In this document: in pieces, positions 27,068 to 34,085 of the stretch | How positions within the stretch are numbered: the stretch's first letter is position 1 | Layout: each line of letters opens with the position of its first letter | Assembly (NCBI GenBank): GCA_964501365.1 | Contig: CAZCST010000014.1 | Coordinates: 124,001-188,000, forward strand | DNA length: 64,000 nt | Direction: 5' to 3' | Source: CAZAMB01 sp964501365 | GTDB taxonomy: Bacteria > Planctomycetota > Phycisphaerae > UBA1845 | Program-made: the position numbers and the translations under genes | The notes under the pieces: generated by a model | The model's input: the letters and a program-made list of their open reading frames with translations, nothing else | Database searches by the model: none | What the model was told of the DNA's origin: nothing

Positions 27068-27364
27068 ATGGCAAAACTCAATATCAAGCCGTTGGGTGAC
27101 AAGGTCATCGTCAAGCGCGTCGAGGCCGAGGAGCGCACCGCAGGGGGCATCGTGCTGCCCGATTCGGCAAAGGAAAAGCCCAAGCGCGGCGTCGTGCTTG
27201 CGGTCGGCAGCGGCAAGCTTCTGGAAGACGGCACCCGCAACGCCCTGCAAGTCAAGAAGGACGACGAAGTCCTTTTCACCAGCTACGCCGGAACGGAAGT
27301 CAAGATCAACGGCGAAGAATACATCGTGATGGACGAGTCGGACATTCTCGGCGTCATCGGCTGA
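27068..27364 (+). CDS. groES: Co-chaperonin GroES
   Basis: The 98-residue protein reads MAKLNIKPLGDKVIVKRVEA, followed by AGGIVLPDSAKEKPKRG, the mobile loop that contacts GroEL, and ends with MDESDILGVIG. Length and sequence are normal. GroES caps GroEL for ATP-driven protein folding in the cytoplasm. ATG 27068 was chosen over the ATG at 27056 because it matches the family start and GGAG lies 9 bp upstream. The upstream sequence shows no CIRCE inverted repeat (TTAGCACTC-N9-GAGTGCTAA), so HrcA control is not evident. Confidence 0.98.
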   Translation: MAKLNIKPLGDKVIVKRVEAEERTAGGIVLPDSAKEKPKRGVVLAVGSGKLLEDGTRNALQVKKDDEVLFTSYAGTEVKINGEEYIVMDESDILGVIG

Positions 27365-27383
27365 CGCACAAACGGTAAAACGT

Positions 27384-27460
27384 AAAGTTCAAAGTTCGAA
27401 CATCGTTTCGTTCTTTGAGCTTTGAACTTCGGATTTTGAACTTCGTTTACGGAGTAAACG
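27384..27460 (+). promoter_or_regulatory. Structured leader between groES and groEL, Shine-Dalgarno inside a hairpin
   Basis: AAGTTCAAAG (27385-27394) is perfectly complementary to CTTTGAACTT (27420-27429), and a second TTTGAACTTCG copy follows at 27435-27445, so two alternative stems are possible. Next to the start, CGTTTAC (27444-27450) pairs with GTAAACG (27454-27460) across a GGA loop, and the ribosome site GGAG (27451-27454) lies in that loop, 4 bp before ATG. This layout could slow groEL translation at low temperature; it is not proven. Confidence 0.45.
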
Positions 27461-27463
27461 CAT

Positions 27464-29140
27464 ATGGCAGCTAAGCAAATCGCATACCAAATGGAGGCCC
27501 GGGAGGCCATTCGTCGCGGCGTCAAGCAACTCGCCCGCGCCGTCAAGGCCACTCTGGGGCCCTGTGGAAGAAACGTCGTCATTGAAAAATCCTTCGGCGC
27601 GCCCACCGTCACCAAGGACGGCGTCACTGTCGCCAAGGAAATTGAACTCGACTGCGCCTACGAAAACATGGGCGCGCAAATGGTGAAGGAAGTCGCCTCG
27701 CGCACCTCGACGGTGGCCGGCGACGGAACCACTACCGCCACCGTCTACGCCGAGGCCATCTACGATGAAGGCCTCAAGAACGTAGCCGCCGGCGCAGAAC
27801 CGATGGCTCTCAAGCGCGGCATCGAACAGGCCGTCGAGGTCGTCGTTGCAGAACTTAAGAAAGCGAGCACACCCATCAAGGGATCCAATCAAATCGCGCA
27901 GGTCGGCACCTGTGCGGCCAACCAAAACGCCGAAATCGGCAAGATCATCGCCCAGGCGATGGACAAGGTCGGCAAGGACGGCGTCATCACCGTCGAAGAA
28001 GGCAAGACCCTCGACACCACCGTCGATCTCGTCGAAGGCATGCAATTCGACAAGGGCTACCTCTCGCCGCACTTCATCAACAAGTTCGACACGCTGACGT
28101 GCGAGCTCGACAAGCCCTACATCCTCATCCACGAAAAGAAGATCAGCTCCGTCAAGGACATGATCCCGCTGCTTGAAAAGGTCTCGCAGTCGGGTCGTCC
28201 GCTGCTTATCGTCGCCGAGGACATCGAAGGCGAAGCCCTCGCCACCCTCGTGGTCAACAAGCTTCGCGGCACGCTTCAGGTCTGCGCCGTCAAGGCCCCC
28301 GGCTTTGGCGACCGCCGCAAGGCGATGCTCGAAGACATGTCCACCCTCACCGGCGGCACAGCGATCTTCGAAGACCTCGGCATCAAGCTCGAAAACGTGA
28401 CGCTCTCCGACCTCGGCTCGGCCAAGAAGGTCCGCGCCGACAAGGACAACACCACGATCGTTGAAGGCGGCGGCTCTTCGGCGGACATCAAGGGCCGAAT
28501 CCAGCAGATCAAGACCGAGATCGACAAGACCACCAGCGATTACGACAAGGAAAAGCTGTCGGAACGCCTCGCCAAGCTTTCCGGCGGCGTCGCTCAGATT
28601 AACGTCGGAGCGGCCACCGAAGTCGAAATGAAGGAGAAGAAGGCCCTCGTCGAAGACGCCCTGCATGCCTGCCGTGCGGCCGTCGAAGAAGGCGTTCTCC
28701 CCGGCGGCGGTGTATCCGTGATCCGCGCCTCGAAGGCGTTGGAAGGCTTGAGCAAGAAGCTTAAGGGCGACGAAAAGACCGGCGTCGATATCATCCGCCG
28801 CGCCCTCTCCGCTCCGATCAAGCAGATTGTCGAGAATGGCGGCCTCGAAGGCTCGATCGTCTGCCAGAAGGTTTCTGAAAGCAACGATGCAAACTTCGGC
28901 TACAACGCCCTCACCGGCGAGTACGGCGACATGATCAAGATGGGCGTGCTCGTGCCGGCCAAGGTCGAGCGCGTCGCGCTCCAGAACGCGGCCAGCGTCG
29001 CCAGCCTTCTTCTCACCACCGATTGCATCATCGGCGAGATCAAGCAGAAGAACGACAAGGGCGGCGGCCATGCCGGCCACGGCCACCCCGGAATGGGCGG
29101 CGGCATGGGTGGTATGGGCGGCATGGGCGGAATGATGTAG
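27464..29140 (+). CDS. groEL: Chaperonin GroEL
   Basis: The 558-residue protein shows the full GroEL pattern: ATLGPCGRNVVIEKSFGAPT, VAGDGTTTATV for ATP binding, EGMQFDKGYLSPHF in the apical domain, and a Gly/Met-rich tail (GMGGGMGGMGGMGG). It forms the double-ring folding chamber with GroES, encoded 99 bp upstream. The tail has an added His-rich part (GGGHAGHGHPG), a mild variation that could bind metal. Planctomycetes often have several groEL copies; only this one is visible here. Codon use is strongly biased to C-ending codons, as expected for high expression. The leader contains potential hairpins around the ribosome site. Confidence 0.98.
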   Translation: MAAKQIAYQMEAREAIRRGVKQLARAVKATLGPCGRNVVIEKSFGAPTVTKDGVTVAKEIELDCAYENMGAQMVKEVASRTSTVAGDGTTTATVYAEAIYDEGLKNVAAGAEPMALKRGIEQAVEVVVAELKKASTPIKGSNQIAQVGTCAANQNAEIGKIIAQAMDKVGKDGVITVEEGKTLDTTVDLVEGMQFDKGYLSPHFINKFDTLTCELDKPYILIHEKKISSVKDMIPLLEKVSQSGRPLLIVAEDIEGEALATLVVNKLRGTLQVCAVKAPGFGDRRKAMLEDMSTLTGGTAIFEDLGIKLENVTLSDLGSAKKVRADKDNTTIVEGGGSSADIKGRIQQIKTEIDKTTSDYDKEKLSERLAKLSGGVAQINVGAATEVEMKEKKALVEDALHACRAAVEEGVLPGGGVSVIRASKALEGLSKKLKGDEKTGVDIIRRALSAPIKQIVENGGLEGSIVCQKVSESNDANFGYNALTGEYGDMIKMGVLVPAKVERVALQNAASVASLLLTTDCIIGEIKQKNDKGGGHAGHGHPGMGGGMGGMGGMGGMM

Positions 29141-29199
29141 GAATCAGTACCGCGGCCGCCAGGGAGCGGTGTTGGCCTTCGGGGGAGCCCCGAACCTCG

Positions 29200-29365
29200 A
29201 GCGCTAGCGAGCGGGCGGTGACTTCGAATCCGACGCAAAAAAATGCCCCAAAGGGGCATCGTACCATAGCCCAGGGTTGGCCCGAGCCTTTTGGGCCTAC
29301 CCTGGGAAAACGAATCCCCAAAACCCTCCCCCCTCTCCCATTCAGGGAGAGGGGCCGGGGGTAAG
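29200..29365. repeat. Stack of palindromic repeats downstream of groEL
   Basis: Several repeat units adjoin. GAGCGCTAGCGAGCGGG lies near 29200-29217. The hairpin ATGCCCC-AAA-GGGGCAT occupies 29243-29259. A pair of arms, CCCAGGGTTGGCCC (29270-29283) and GGGCCTACCCTGGG (29293-29306), and then a CCCTCTCCC...GGGAGAGGG palindrome (about 29330-29355) follow. The second and third resemble repeats I associate with planctomycete intergenic DNA. The GGGGCAT stem may end groEL transcription, though no T-run follows on the plus strand. Confidence 0.6.
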
Positions 29366-29815
29366 GGTCACGCGACGGAGTGCCAAAGCATCATAACCAA
29401 ATCAGCAACAACCCTTCTCATTATCGCACTCCTCATCCCGCTTTCGGGTTGTGCCATGACAAGCACCGGCCAGAACAAACGAACCGTCCAGACCTACATG
29501 GACGGCTTCCGAAAAAATAACCGGCCGCAAATTCTGTCGTGCCTGACTGACGACGTGGAGTGGTACATCCCCGGCGCATTCCAGACCCAAGGCAAGGAGG
29601 CCTTCGCCGGCCACATCGTCGACGAGGGCTCCATCCCTCCTCCCGAAATCACCGTCACTCGCATGATCGAAAGCGACGATGTCGTGGTGGCTGAAGGCTC
29701 TGTGAAAGCGAACCGGACCGACGGCACGATCCTCCGCCTCGCCTTTTGCGACGTGTTCGAAATGCACCGCGTCAAAATCCGCAAACTCACCAGCTACTTG
29801 ATGGAGACGAAATAG
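29291..29815 (+). CDS. SnoaL-like (NTF2-fold) lipoprotein with start inside a repeat
   Basis: The gene ends with a typical NTF2-fold domain: VQTYMDGFRKNNRPQILSC, then LTDDVEWYIPGAFQTQGKEA, a pattern shared with SnoaL-like and ketosteroid-isomerase-like proteins. Before it is a lipoprotein leader (TLLIIALLIPLSGC). No ATG or GTG lies in the usual place ahead of the leader; the first in-frame starter is TTG 29291, inside the palindromic repeats, which adds about 35 Pro/Gly/Ser-rich residues. A repeat insertion probably replaced the original start, or a rare ATC/ATT codon is used. The product is likely a lipid-anchored small binding or enzyme protein; function unknown. Confidence 0.65.
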   Translation: MGLPWENESPKPSPLSHSGRGAGGKGHATECQSIITKSATTLLIIALLIPLSGCAMTSTGQNKRTVQTYMDGFRKNNRPQILSCLTDDVEWYIPGAFQTQGKEAFAGHIVDEGSIPPPEITVTRMIESDDVVVAEGSVKANRTDGTILRLAFCDVFEMHRVKIRKLTSYLMETK

Positions 29816-29991
29816 AGGTTATTTCTCTGTGTCCACTCCGGCATAATTCTTCACCCGCCACCGTTCGGTTTTTGTTAACTAATACCAAACAAAATCCTGC
29901 CACCTTGGCAGCCCAATGGGGGTTTCGTTACTTGTCCGTGACAAAATGGCAGGCGGCATCTTCATTTCGCCAAGAAAAAACTGCTTTTCCT

Positions 29992-30007
29992 TGGCACGAA
30001 GAGTGCA
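29992..30007 (+). promoter_or_regulatory. Candidate sigma-54 promoter
   Basis: TGGCACG (29992-29998), four bases, then GTGCA (30003-30007) match the -24/-12 consensus TGGCACG-N4-TTGCA with one mismatch, with the crucial GG and GC spaced 10 bp apart. It faces the small gene 63 bp downstream. An NtrC-type activator is encoded in the window at 19606-21033. Confidence 0.6.
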
Positions 30008-30069
30008 CTGCCCTCTTTGACCGCGATTGGCGCAGGTCTATTTGGTTCTCTTAAACATGGAGGTACTTT

Positions 30070-30279
30070 ATGGCAAAGACGCCGCGCAACCACACCACGA
30101 CGTGGACAAGGGACCAAGTCAAGGGTCTCAAGAACCTTGCTGACCAAAATACCCCAACACGATTGATCGCGCACAAGCTTCATCGCACCGAGAATGCAGT
30201 ACGAAGTAAGGCTGCGGACCTGGACGTTTCACTCAAGCCGACAAATCAGTCGCCGTACACCCTACAGGGGAAGGAGTAA
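30070..30279 (+). CDS. Small conserved protein with SLKPTNQSPY tail, possible DNA binder
   Basis: The 69-residue basic protein reads MAKTPRNHTTTWTRDQVKGL, then TRLIAHKLHRTENAVRSKAA, ending SLKPTNQSPYTLQGKE. The middle is a helix-turn-helix-like stretch in which one helix ends in RTENAVRSKA, as in Myb/SANT-like or GcrA-like folds. I recall the SLKPTNQSPY tail from short conserved bacterial proteins of unknown role. ATG 30070 has GGAGG 8 bp upstream, and a sigma-54-like promoter precedes it. Its stop is 3 bp before the next gene, so the two are one unit. DNA binding is plausible but not shown. Confidence 0.75.
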   Translation: MAKTPRNHTTTWTRDQVKGLKNLADQNTPTRLIAHKLHRTENAVRSKAADLDVSLKPTNQSPYTLQGKE

Positions 30280-30282
30280 AGA

Positions 30283-31614
30283 ATGGAATCGGTATCCGAG
30301 GCTGTGGCCCCGCCTGAAGCGAAAGCAATTTCCTCACCCATTGAGAGCTCTGAGAAGCAACGCGCCAAACAGGCGGTGGCCTTCGCTGGAGAATTGGCGT
30401 CCCTTGTCGAATCCGCGCGAACGCAATCTCAGCACATCGAAGAGGGACGAGGCTATGTTGACAGGATTCGTTCCGAACTCGACACGAATGCAAATGAAGC
30501 CAAACGAGTTGCTTCAGAAATCACATCTCTGAATTCGAGATCATCCGAATTGCGGACACAAGTCGAGGCGGATGCAGCCAAAATCGTCGAATGCAGGTCA
30601 AAATCAGAGTCAGATGCCACAATGATCGCCACTCTCGCCGAGAGGGCTACGAAAGGCGAAGAGGAGTCGACACGACGTTTTTCCGAGATGTCCCAAAAGC
30701 TGACGGCATTCGAACAGCAGTTTGAAACCCAAAAGGGACGCATCGACACTCTGATAGCGGAGCAGCAAACTCAGTTCAGTACGCGTCTTTCGACTTTTGA
30801 GAGTCAAGTGTCCGAACAGAAGAATCGCTTGGAGACGCTACACAACGAACAACAACTCTTGTTTACACAGCGGTCCGATGAACGAGGGACTAAGTTTAAC
30901 GAACAATGCGCACGATTCGAACAGTCGGAAGCCGCTCGGACGAAGCGGTCAGGCGACCAGCTTACGGAGTTGCGTACCGAATTTGCTACGCTGTCGAAGC
31001 AAACCACGGATTCGGCGCAAAGGTTAATGTCGGAAGAGGGCGAACGCTTTAGAGTATTTTTGCAAAAGAGTGAGCAGGAGGCGGAAGTTTCCCTAAGGGC
31101 CCTTCAAGCAAGGCTGGACGAAGCCGTTCGGATTGTTGGACTTATTGGAAATACAGGTTTGACAGGGAATTATCAGCGCGTGGCAAACCAAGAAAGCGTA
31201 GTCGCGAATCGATTCCGATGGATCGCAATTGCATGTATGGTTGCAATGGTGTTGTGCGTGCTTTGGATCGTAGCTCATGTCAACCGGGCTGATTTCGATT
31301 GGGAGGTAGCGCTCTTTCGACTTGCAGCCGCAATCGTTTGCCTTGCGCCAGGCTGGTACTGCGCCAAGGAGTCCGGGCGCCATCGCCGGGTTGCGGAACG
31401 AAACCGACGGATTGAACTCGAATTGGCCTCACTCAGCCCATATCTGGCGGAATTGCCAGACGCCGAACGTCTAAAGATCGTTGGCGAACTTTCGCACCAG
31501 TACTTTGGAGGTGAAATTGATGAGAAAGAGGGTTCCGCCTCCAAAGAGACTAAGTGGCTTCGAACGGGCGATTTCGTAAAACTCCTTGATCAGATAAACA
31601 AGTTGCGTAAATAA
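30283..31614 (+). CDS. Coiled-coil protein with two C-terminal membrane helices
   Basis: The 443-residue protein is nearly all heptad-rich helix from residue ~25 to ~285 (Glu, Gln, Arg and Ser-rich, many repeats like FESQVSEQKNRLETL), then has two transmembrane helices at about 307-326 and 335-355. The short C-terminal domain reads RRIELELASLSPYLAELPD and HQYFGGE. I have seen similar C-terminal helices plus LELASLDPYLA in uncharacterised bacterial proteins. There is no ATPase, nuclease or receptor motif. Its AAGGAG site lies inside the end of the preceding gene, so translation is coupled. It may be a membrane-anchored scaffold with a long rod in the cytoplasm. Base composition is slightly more AT-rich than the flanks, so acquisition is possible. 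Confidence 0.75.
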   Translation: MESVSEAVAPPEAKAISSPIESSEKQRAKQAVAFAGELASLVESARTQSQHIEEGRGYVDRIRSELDTNANEAKRVASEITSLNSRSSELRTQVEADAAKIVECRSKSESDATMIATLAERATKGEEESTRRFSEMSQKLTAFEQQFETQKGRIDTLIAEQQTQFSTRLSTFESQVSEQKNRLETLHNEQQLLFTQRSDERGTKFNEQCARFEQSEAARTKRSGDQLTELRTEFATLSKQTTDSAQRLMSEEGERFRVFLQKSEQEAEVSLRALQARLDEAVRIVGLIGNTGLTGNYQRVANQESVVANRFRWIAIACMVAMVLCVLWIVAHVNRADFDWEVALFRLAAAIVCLAPGWYCAKESGRHRRVAERNRRIELELASLSPYLAELPDAERLKIVGELSHQYFGGEIDEKEGSASKETKWLRTGDFVKLLDQINKLRK

Positions 31615-31680
31615 GCCAGGTAGGGTGCATCGTCGTTTGATGCGCCTTTTCTTCGTGACCTTCGTGCTCTCTGTGGTTCG

Positions 31681-31793
31681 CTAAACCACTTCCACTTTCG
31701 CGCGGTGTCCGAGGACGGTGGCGAGTTTGCGGTCGCGGGTGATCGGCGGCGCGGGGATGGTTTCGGCCAGCGTGAGGTAGAACACATCGGAGA
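31681..31793 (-). pseudogene. VapC-type PIN-domain toxin remnant 1
   Basis: The reverse strand translates FSDVFYLTLAETIPAPPITR, then DRKLATVLGHRAKVEVV and a stop. This is the C-terminal third of a PIN-domain ribonuclease (the TxDxxLA motif and the GHxAxVEVV end). The N-terminal part with the catalytic acids and the antitoxin are absent; a palindromic repeat starts right at the break. It is about 35 codons of an original ~130. Confidence 0.75.
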
Positions 31794-31795
31794 AT

Positions 31796-31838
31796 CTTTA
31801 CCCTCACCCTGCCCTCCCCCTCCGAGGGAGAGGAGTTA
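31796..31838. repeat. CCCTC/GAGGG palindromic repeat
   Basis: TTTACCCTCACCCTGCCCTC is followed by CCCCTCCGAGGGAGAGGAG, an inverted repeat of the same type as at 24685-24732 and 29330-29355. It abuts the truncated end of the VapC remnant, so it may mark the deletion or insertion point. Confidence 0.45.
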
Positions 31839-31931
31839 TGAAACCGGTTCTAGTCTGGCGTCGATCGCTTCTCAGCCTACAATCGAAAAAGGCGAGACGC
31901 GGGATCCGCCCAATACAAGACTGGAGCGAGC

Positions 31932-32633
31932 ATGACACATCCTTGGAACGGTATACATCTTTCAGAACGAGCGCGACGTGTGCAGATCGGCCTTGTCCTT
32001 CTCGCCGTCCTGGCCACCGCCGCGCCTGCCTTAGCGCAGCTGGGAGATTGCTGCGCAGGTGGTAACTGCATAGAGCAGATCACAGAAGCCCAATGCATGG
32101 CGTTGGAGGGGCTTTGGAGCGATCCCGTTGGTTCCCTTTGCGGCCCGTCGGCTGAAAAGGATTTTTGCCAGGGCGTCGATGCCTGCTGCCTGCCAGACGG
32201 CACATGTCGCAGTCTGTACATTATGTCGGATTGCTTGGAAGCGGGTGGGCAATTTCTTGAGGGGCAGTATTGCGGCGCGGCTGACTGTGCGCTCGTGGGC
32301 GCATGTTGCATCGAAACGGCCTGTCGGAGCCTGACCGAGGTCCAGTGCACGGACCTCGACGGAAATTGGTCCGGCGGTGGCTCAAACTGCGCATTCGTCA
32401 ATTGCGAGTTGGGTGACGAGGACAACGACGGCCGCGCGGATGGCGTCGACAACTGCCCGGGCATCGCCAACGCAGACCAGGCGGATACCGACGGAGATGG
32501 CGTGGGCGATGCCTGCGACACACCGACGGGACCGCAACCAGGGGGATGCGGGGCGGGTGCGCTGGGCGCAATGGCCCTCACAACGTCGCTTCTGATGACC
32601 GGCCGATTACGACGGCCCTTGCGATCGCGATAG
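31932..32633 (+). CDS. Secreted cysteine-rich protein with thrombospondin type 3 calcium repeat and C-terminal sorting helix
   Basis: The 233-residue product has a signal peptide (VLLAVLATAAPALAQ). Three cysteine-rich repeats of the form CCxxxxCxxxxxxxC follow (LGDCCAGGNCIEQITEAQC; DACCLPDGTCRSLYIMSDC; GACCIETACRSLTEVQC). Next is a thrombospondin type 3-like calcium motif, EDNDGRADGVDNCPGIANAD plus DTDGDGVGDACD. The end is GGCGAGALGAMALTTSLLM and a basic tail (RLRRPLRSR), a Cys-Gly, hydrophobic helix, basic cluster layout like MYXO-CTERM or GlyGly-CTERM signals. It should be exported and perhaps membrane-retained until sorted. It lies between two VapC remnants. Function unknown. Confidence 0.75.
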   Translation: MTHPWNGIHLSERARRVQIGLVLLAVLATAAPALAQLGDCCAGGNCIEQITEAQCMALEGLWSDPVGSLCGPSAEKDFCQGVDACCLPDGTCRSLYIMSDCLEAGGQFLEGQYCGAADCALVGACCIETACRSLTEVQCTDLDGNWSGGGSNCAFVNCELGDEDNDGRADGVDNCPGIANADQADTDGDGVGDACDTPTGPQPGGCGAGALGAMALTTSLLMTGRLRRPLRSR

Positions 32634-33121
32634 GGTGCATCCCTCTACATGCCGCGCTTGTCGAGATCCAGTTCGATGCACCTTTTCTCCATGGAGACCC
32701 AAGCCACTTTTACTTCCTCCCTGTGACCGGTTGTGGTCGCAGGTGATGAGCGGTGCGGGAAGGGTTTCGGCTGCCGAGCAAGACCGGCTGAAGCCGGCCA
32801 ATGAACTGCAAAATAGCGTGCAACTTGATGCACCATTTATGCCGAACCTATCGCCGTTGCCTTTGCTCCTGTCTTCGGGGGCCCGCGCCTCATGTAACGT
32901 GATCCATGATCCGGCGTATTCAAATCACGAATTCGCAACAAAATGCGCGCGCCCCGCATGTTATTTGAGGATGATCGCAAAGTGGCCGTCCTCAGCCCGA
33001 TTTTTGAATTCCGACCGTCGGGTATATGGAGCAAATTTCCAAACGAACCCGCTTATAAGTGTGTGTGCAAAAATGTTCGACCCGCTAATCTCACAATTAC
33101 AATGCGACGATAAGCCCCCAA
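32634..33121. other. Intergenic region with PIN remnant and hairpins, upstream of lgt
   Basis: These 488 bases contain a frameshifted PIN remnant (described separately), the hairpin CCGGCTGAAGCCGG at 32784-32797, two copies of a TGATGCAC/GATGCAC element and a relatively AT-rich stretch (32900-33115) that should carry the lgt promoter. No intact gene is seen. Confidence 0.6.
32695..32777 (-). pseudogene. VapC-type PIN-domain toxin remnant 2, frameshifted
   Basis: The reverse strand reads SAAETLPAPLITCDHN in one frame and continues after a frameshift as TGHREEVKVAWV in another. Put together, this aligns with remnant 1 (LAETIPAPPITRDR ... LGHRAKVEVV). It is a more decayed C-terminal fragment of the same PIN family, with mutated and shifted codons, so it cannot be functional. 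Confidence 0.6.
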
Positions 33122-33979
33122 ATGCCACTATCCCTCGGCCCATTCAAGGTTTACGCCGTCATCTATGGCCTGAGCCTGCTGGCCCACATCATTCTGGCGC
33201 AGAGGTGGTGCCAGCGCATGACACTGCCGCGGCGCGTCGGGTTCGTGCTTTCGATGTGCTACATGGTCGGCATGGCCGTGGGAGCGCGGCTGCTCTATGA
33301 CGTTCTCAATCATCAATTCAACCCCGCGAACTACCTGCGCCCCGGCTACTACTTCAGCGACGGACTGTGGGGCGGGCCGCTGGCGTATTTGATGCTTGCG
33401 GCGGGATTTGCGTGGTGGATGGGCGGCCGGGAATGGTGCATCAAGATGCACCCTGCACCCGGGGCTGGCGGCCGGCGGCAAGCTGCGTACGACCCCTCTG
33501 CGTCCCTCCTTGGCAAGGGGGGAGGGATTCTGGATGTGATGGTGCTGGCGCTGCCGATTCCAATGGCGATTGCGAAGGTTGCGTGCCTGTTCAACGGCTG
33601 CTGTTTCGGCACGCCGTGCGACTGGCCATGGTGCGTGGTGTATCCCTATCTTGCCGAGCCGCCTGCCGGCATCGCCCGCCACCCGACGCAAATTTATGAA
33701 ATCGCGGCACTGATGTTCATCTACGTCGTACTGTTCACGCTCGAACGCCGCCGCTGGCACGGCCTTCTATCGCTCTGGTTTGTCTTCTTCTACGGCCTGG
33801 CCCGCCCGATCACGGAGTTCTTCCGCGTTCCCGGCGAGCGCCGCCCGACGATCGGCTTTCTCAGCACGTCACAGGCCATCTGCCTTGCCGGTGCGGCCGT
33901 GGCCCTGATTGCCCTCTATGCCCTTCGCCCGCCGCGACGAGCATTCGAACCCCCGGTCATTCGCCCTGCGTTTGCATAA
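33122..33979 (+). CDS. lgt: Prolipoprotein diacylglyceryl transferase-like protein with internal insertion
   Basis: The 285-residue integral membrane protein moves the diacylglyceryl group of phosphatidylglycerol to the lipobox Cys of prolipoproteins. Recognisable parts are PLSLGPFKVYAVIYGLSLL at the start, LFNGCCFG near residue 158, RHPTQIYE near 188 and GLARPITEFFRVPGERRP near 226. The window encodes several lipoproteins that would need it. Residues ~104-138 (after GGREW, including HPAPGAGG and ASLLGKGGG) are out of character: they are encoded by a palindromic intergenic-type repeat inserted in frame between two membrane helices. The classical Lgt signature Arg is not obvious near the expected place, so this may be an lgt paralogue. 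ATG 33122 lacks a strong ribosome site. Confidence 0.82.
   Translation: MPLSLGPFKVYAVIYGLSLLAHIILAQRWCQRMTLPRRVGFVLSMCYMVGMAVGARLLYDVLNHQFNPANYLRPGYYFSDGLWGGPLAYLMLAAGFAWWMGGREWCIKMHPAPGAGGRRQAAYDPSASLLGKGGGILDVMVLALPIPMAIAKVACLFNGCCFGTPCDWPWCVVYPYLAEPPAGIARHPTQIYEIAALMFIYVVLFTLERRRWHGLLSLWFVFFYGLARPITEFFRVPGERRPTIGFLSTSQAICLAGAAVALIALYALRPPRRAFEPPVIRPAFA
33440..33533. repeat. Intergenic-type repeat inserted in frame in lgt
   Basis: The stretch includes GATGCACCCTGCACCC, GGCGGCCGGCGGCAAGCTGC and TCCCTCCTTGGCAAGGGGGG, the last a near-perfect palindrome. It resembles the dispersed intergenic repeats of this window and keeps the reading frame open. Confidence 0.5.
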
Positions 33980-34085
33980 AGCGTTATCTGTCGGAAATTG
34001 TCGGGCAGGCTTGCATTCGCCAATTCGGATGATAGGTTATTGTTAGGGTATTTGAATCGATGGGCACTTTTTTGGAGGCACGAAT

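Larger units (their letters stand above)
31615..31931. other. Intergenic region with decayed sequence and repeats
   Basis: These 317 bases hold the hairpin GGTGCATC/GATGCGCC near 31624-31646, the phrase TTCGTGACCTTCGTGCTCTC (a common dispersed repeat in environmental genomes), a VapC toxin remnant on the minus strand and a CCCTC/GAGGG palindrome at 31800-31838. No intact gene is present. Confidence 0.65.

Noticed and set aside
27389..29086. 565-codon open frame antisense to groEL
   Set aside because: A well-known artefact of GC-rich groEL genes with C-ending codons. The sense strand is unquestionable GroEL.
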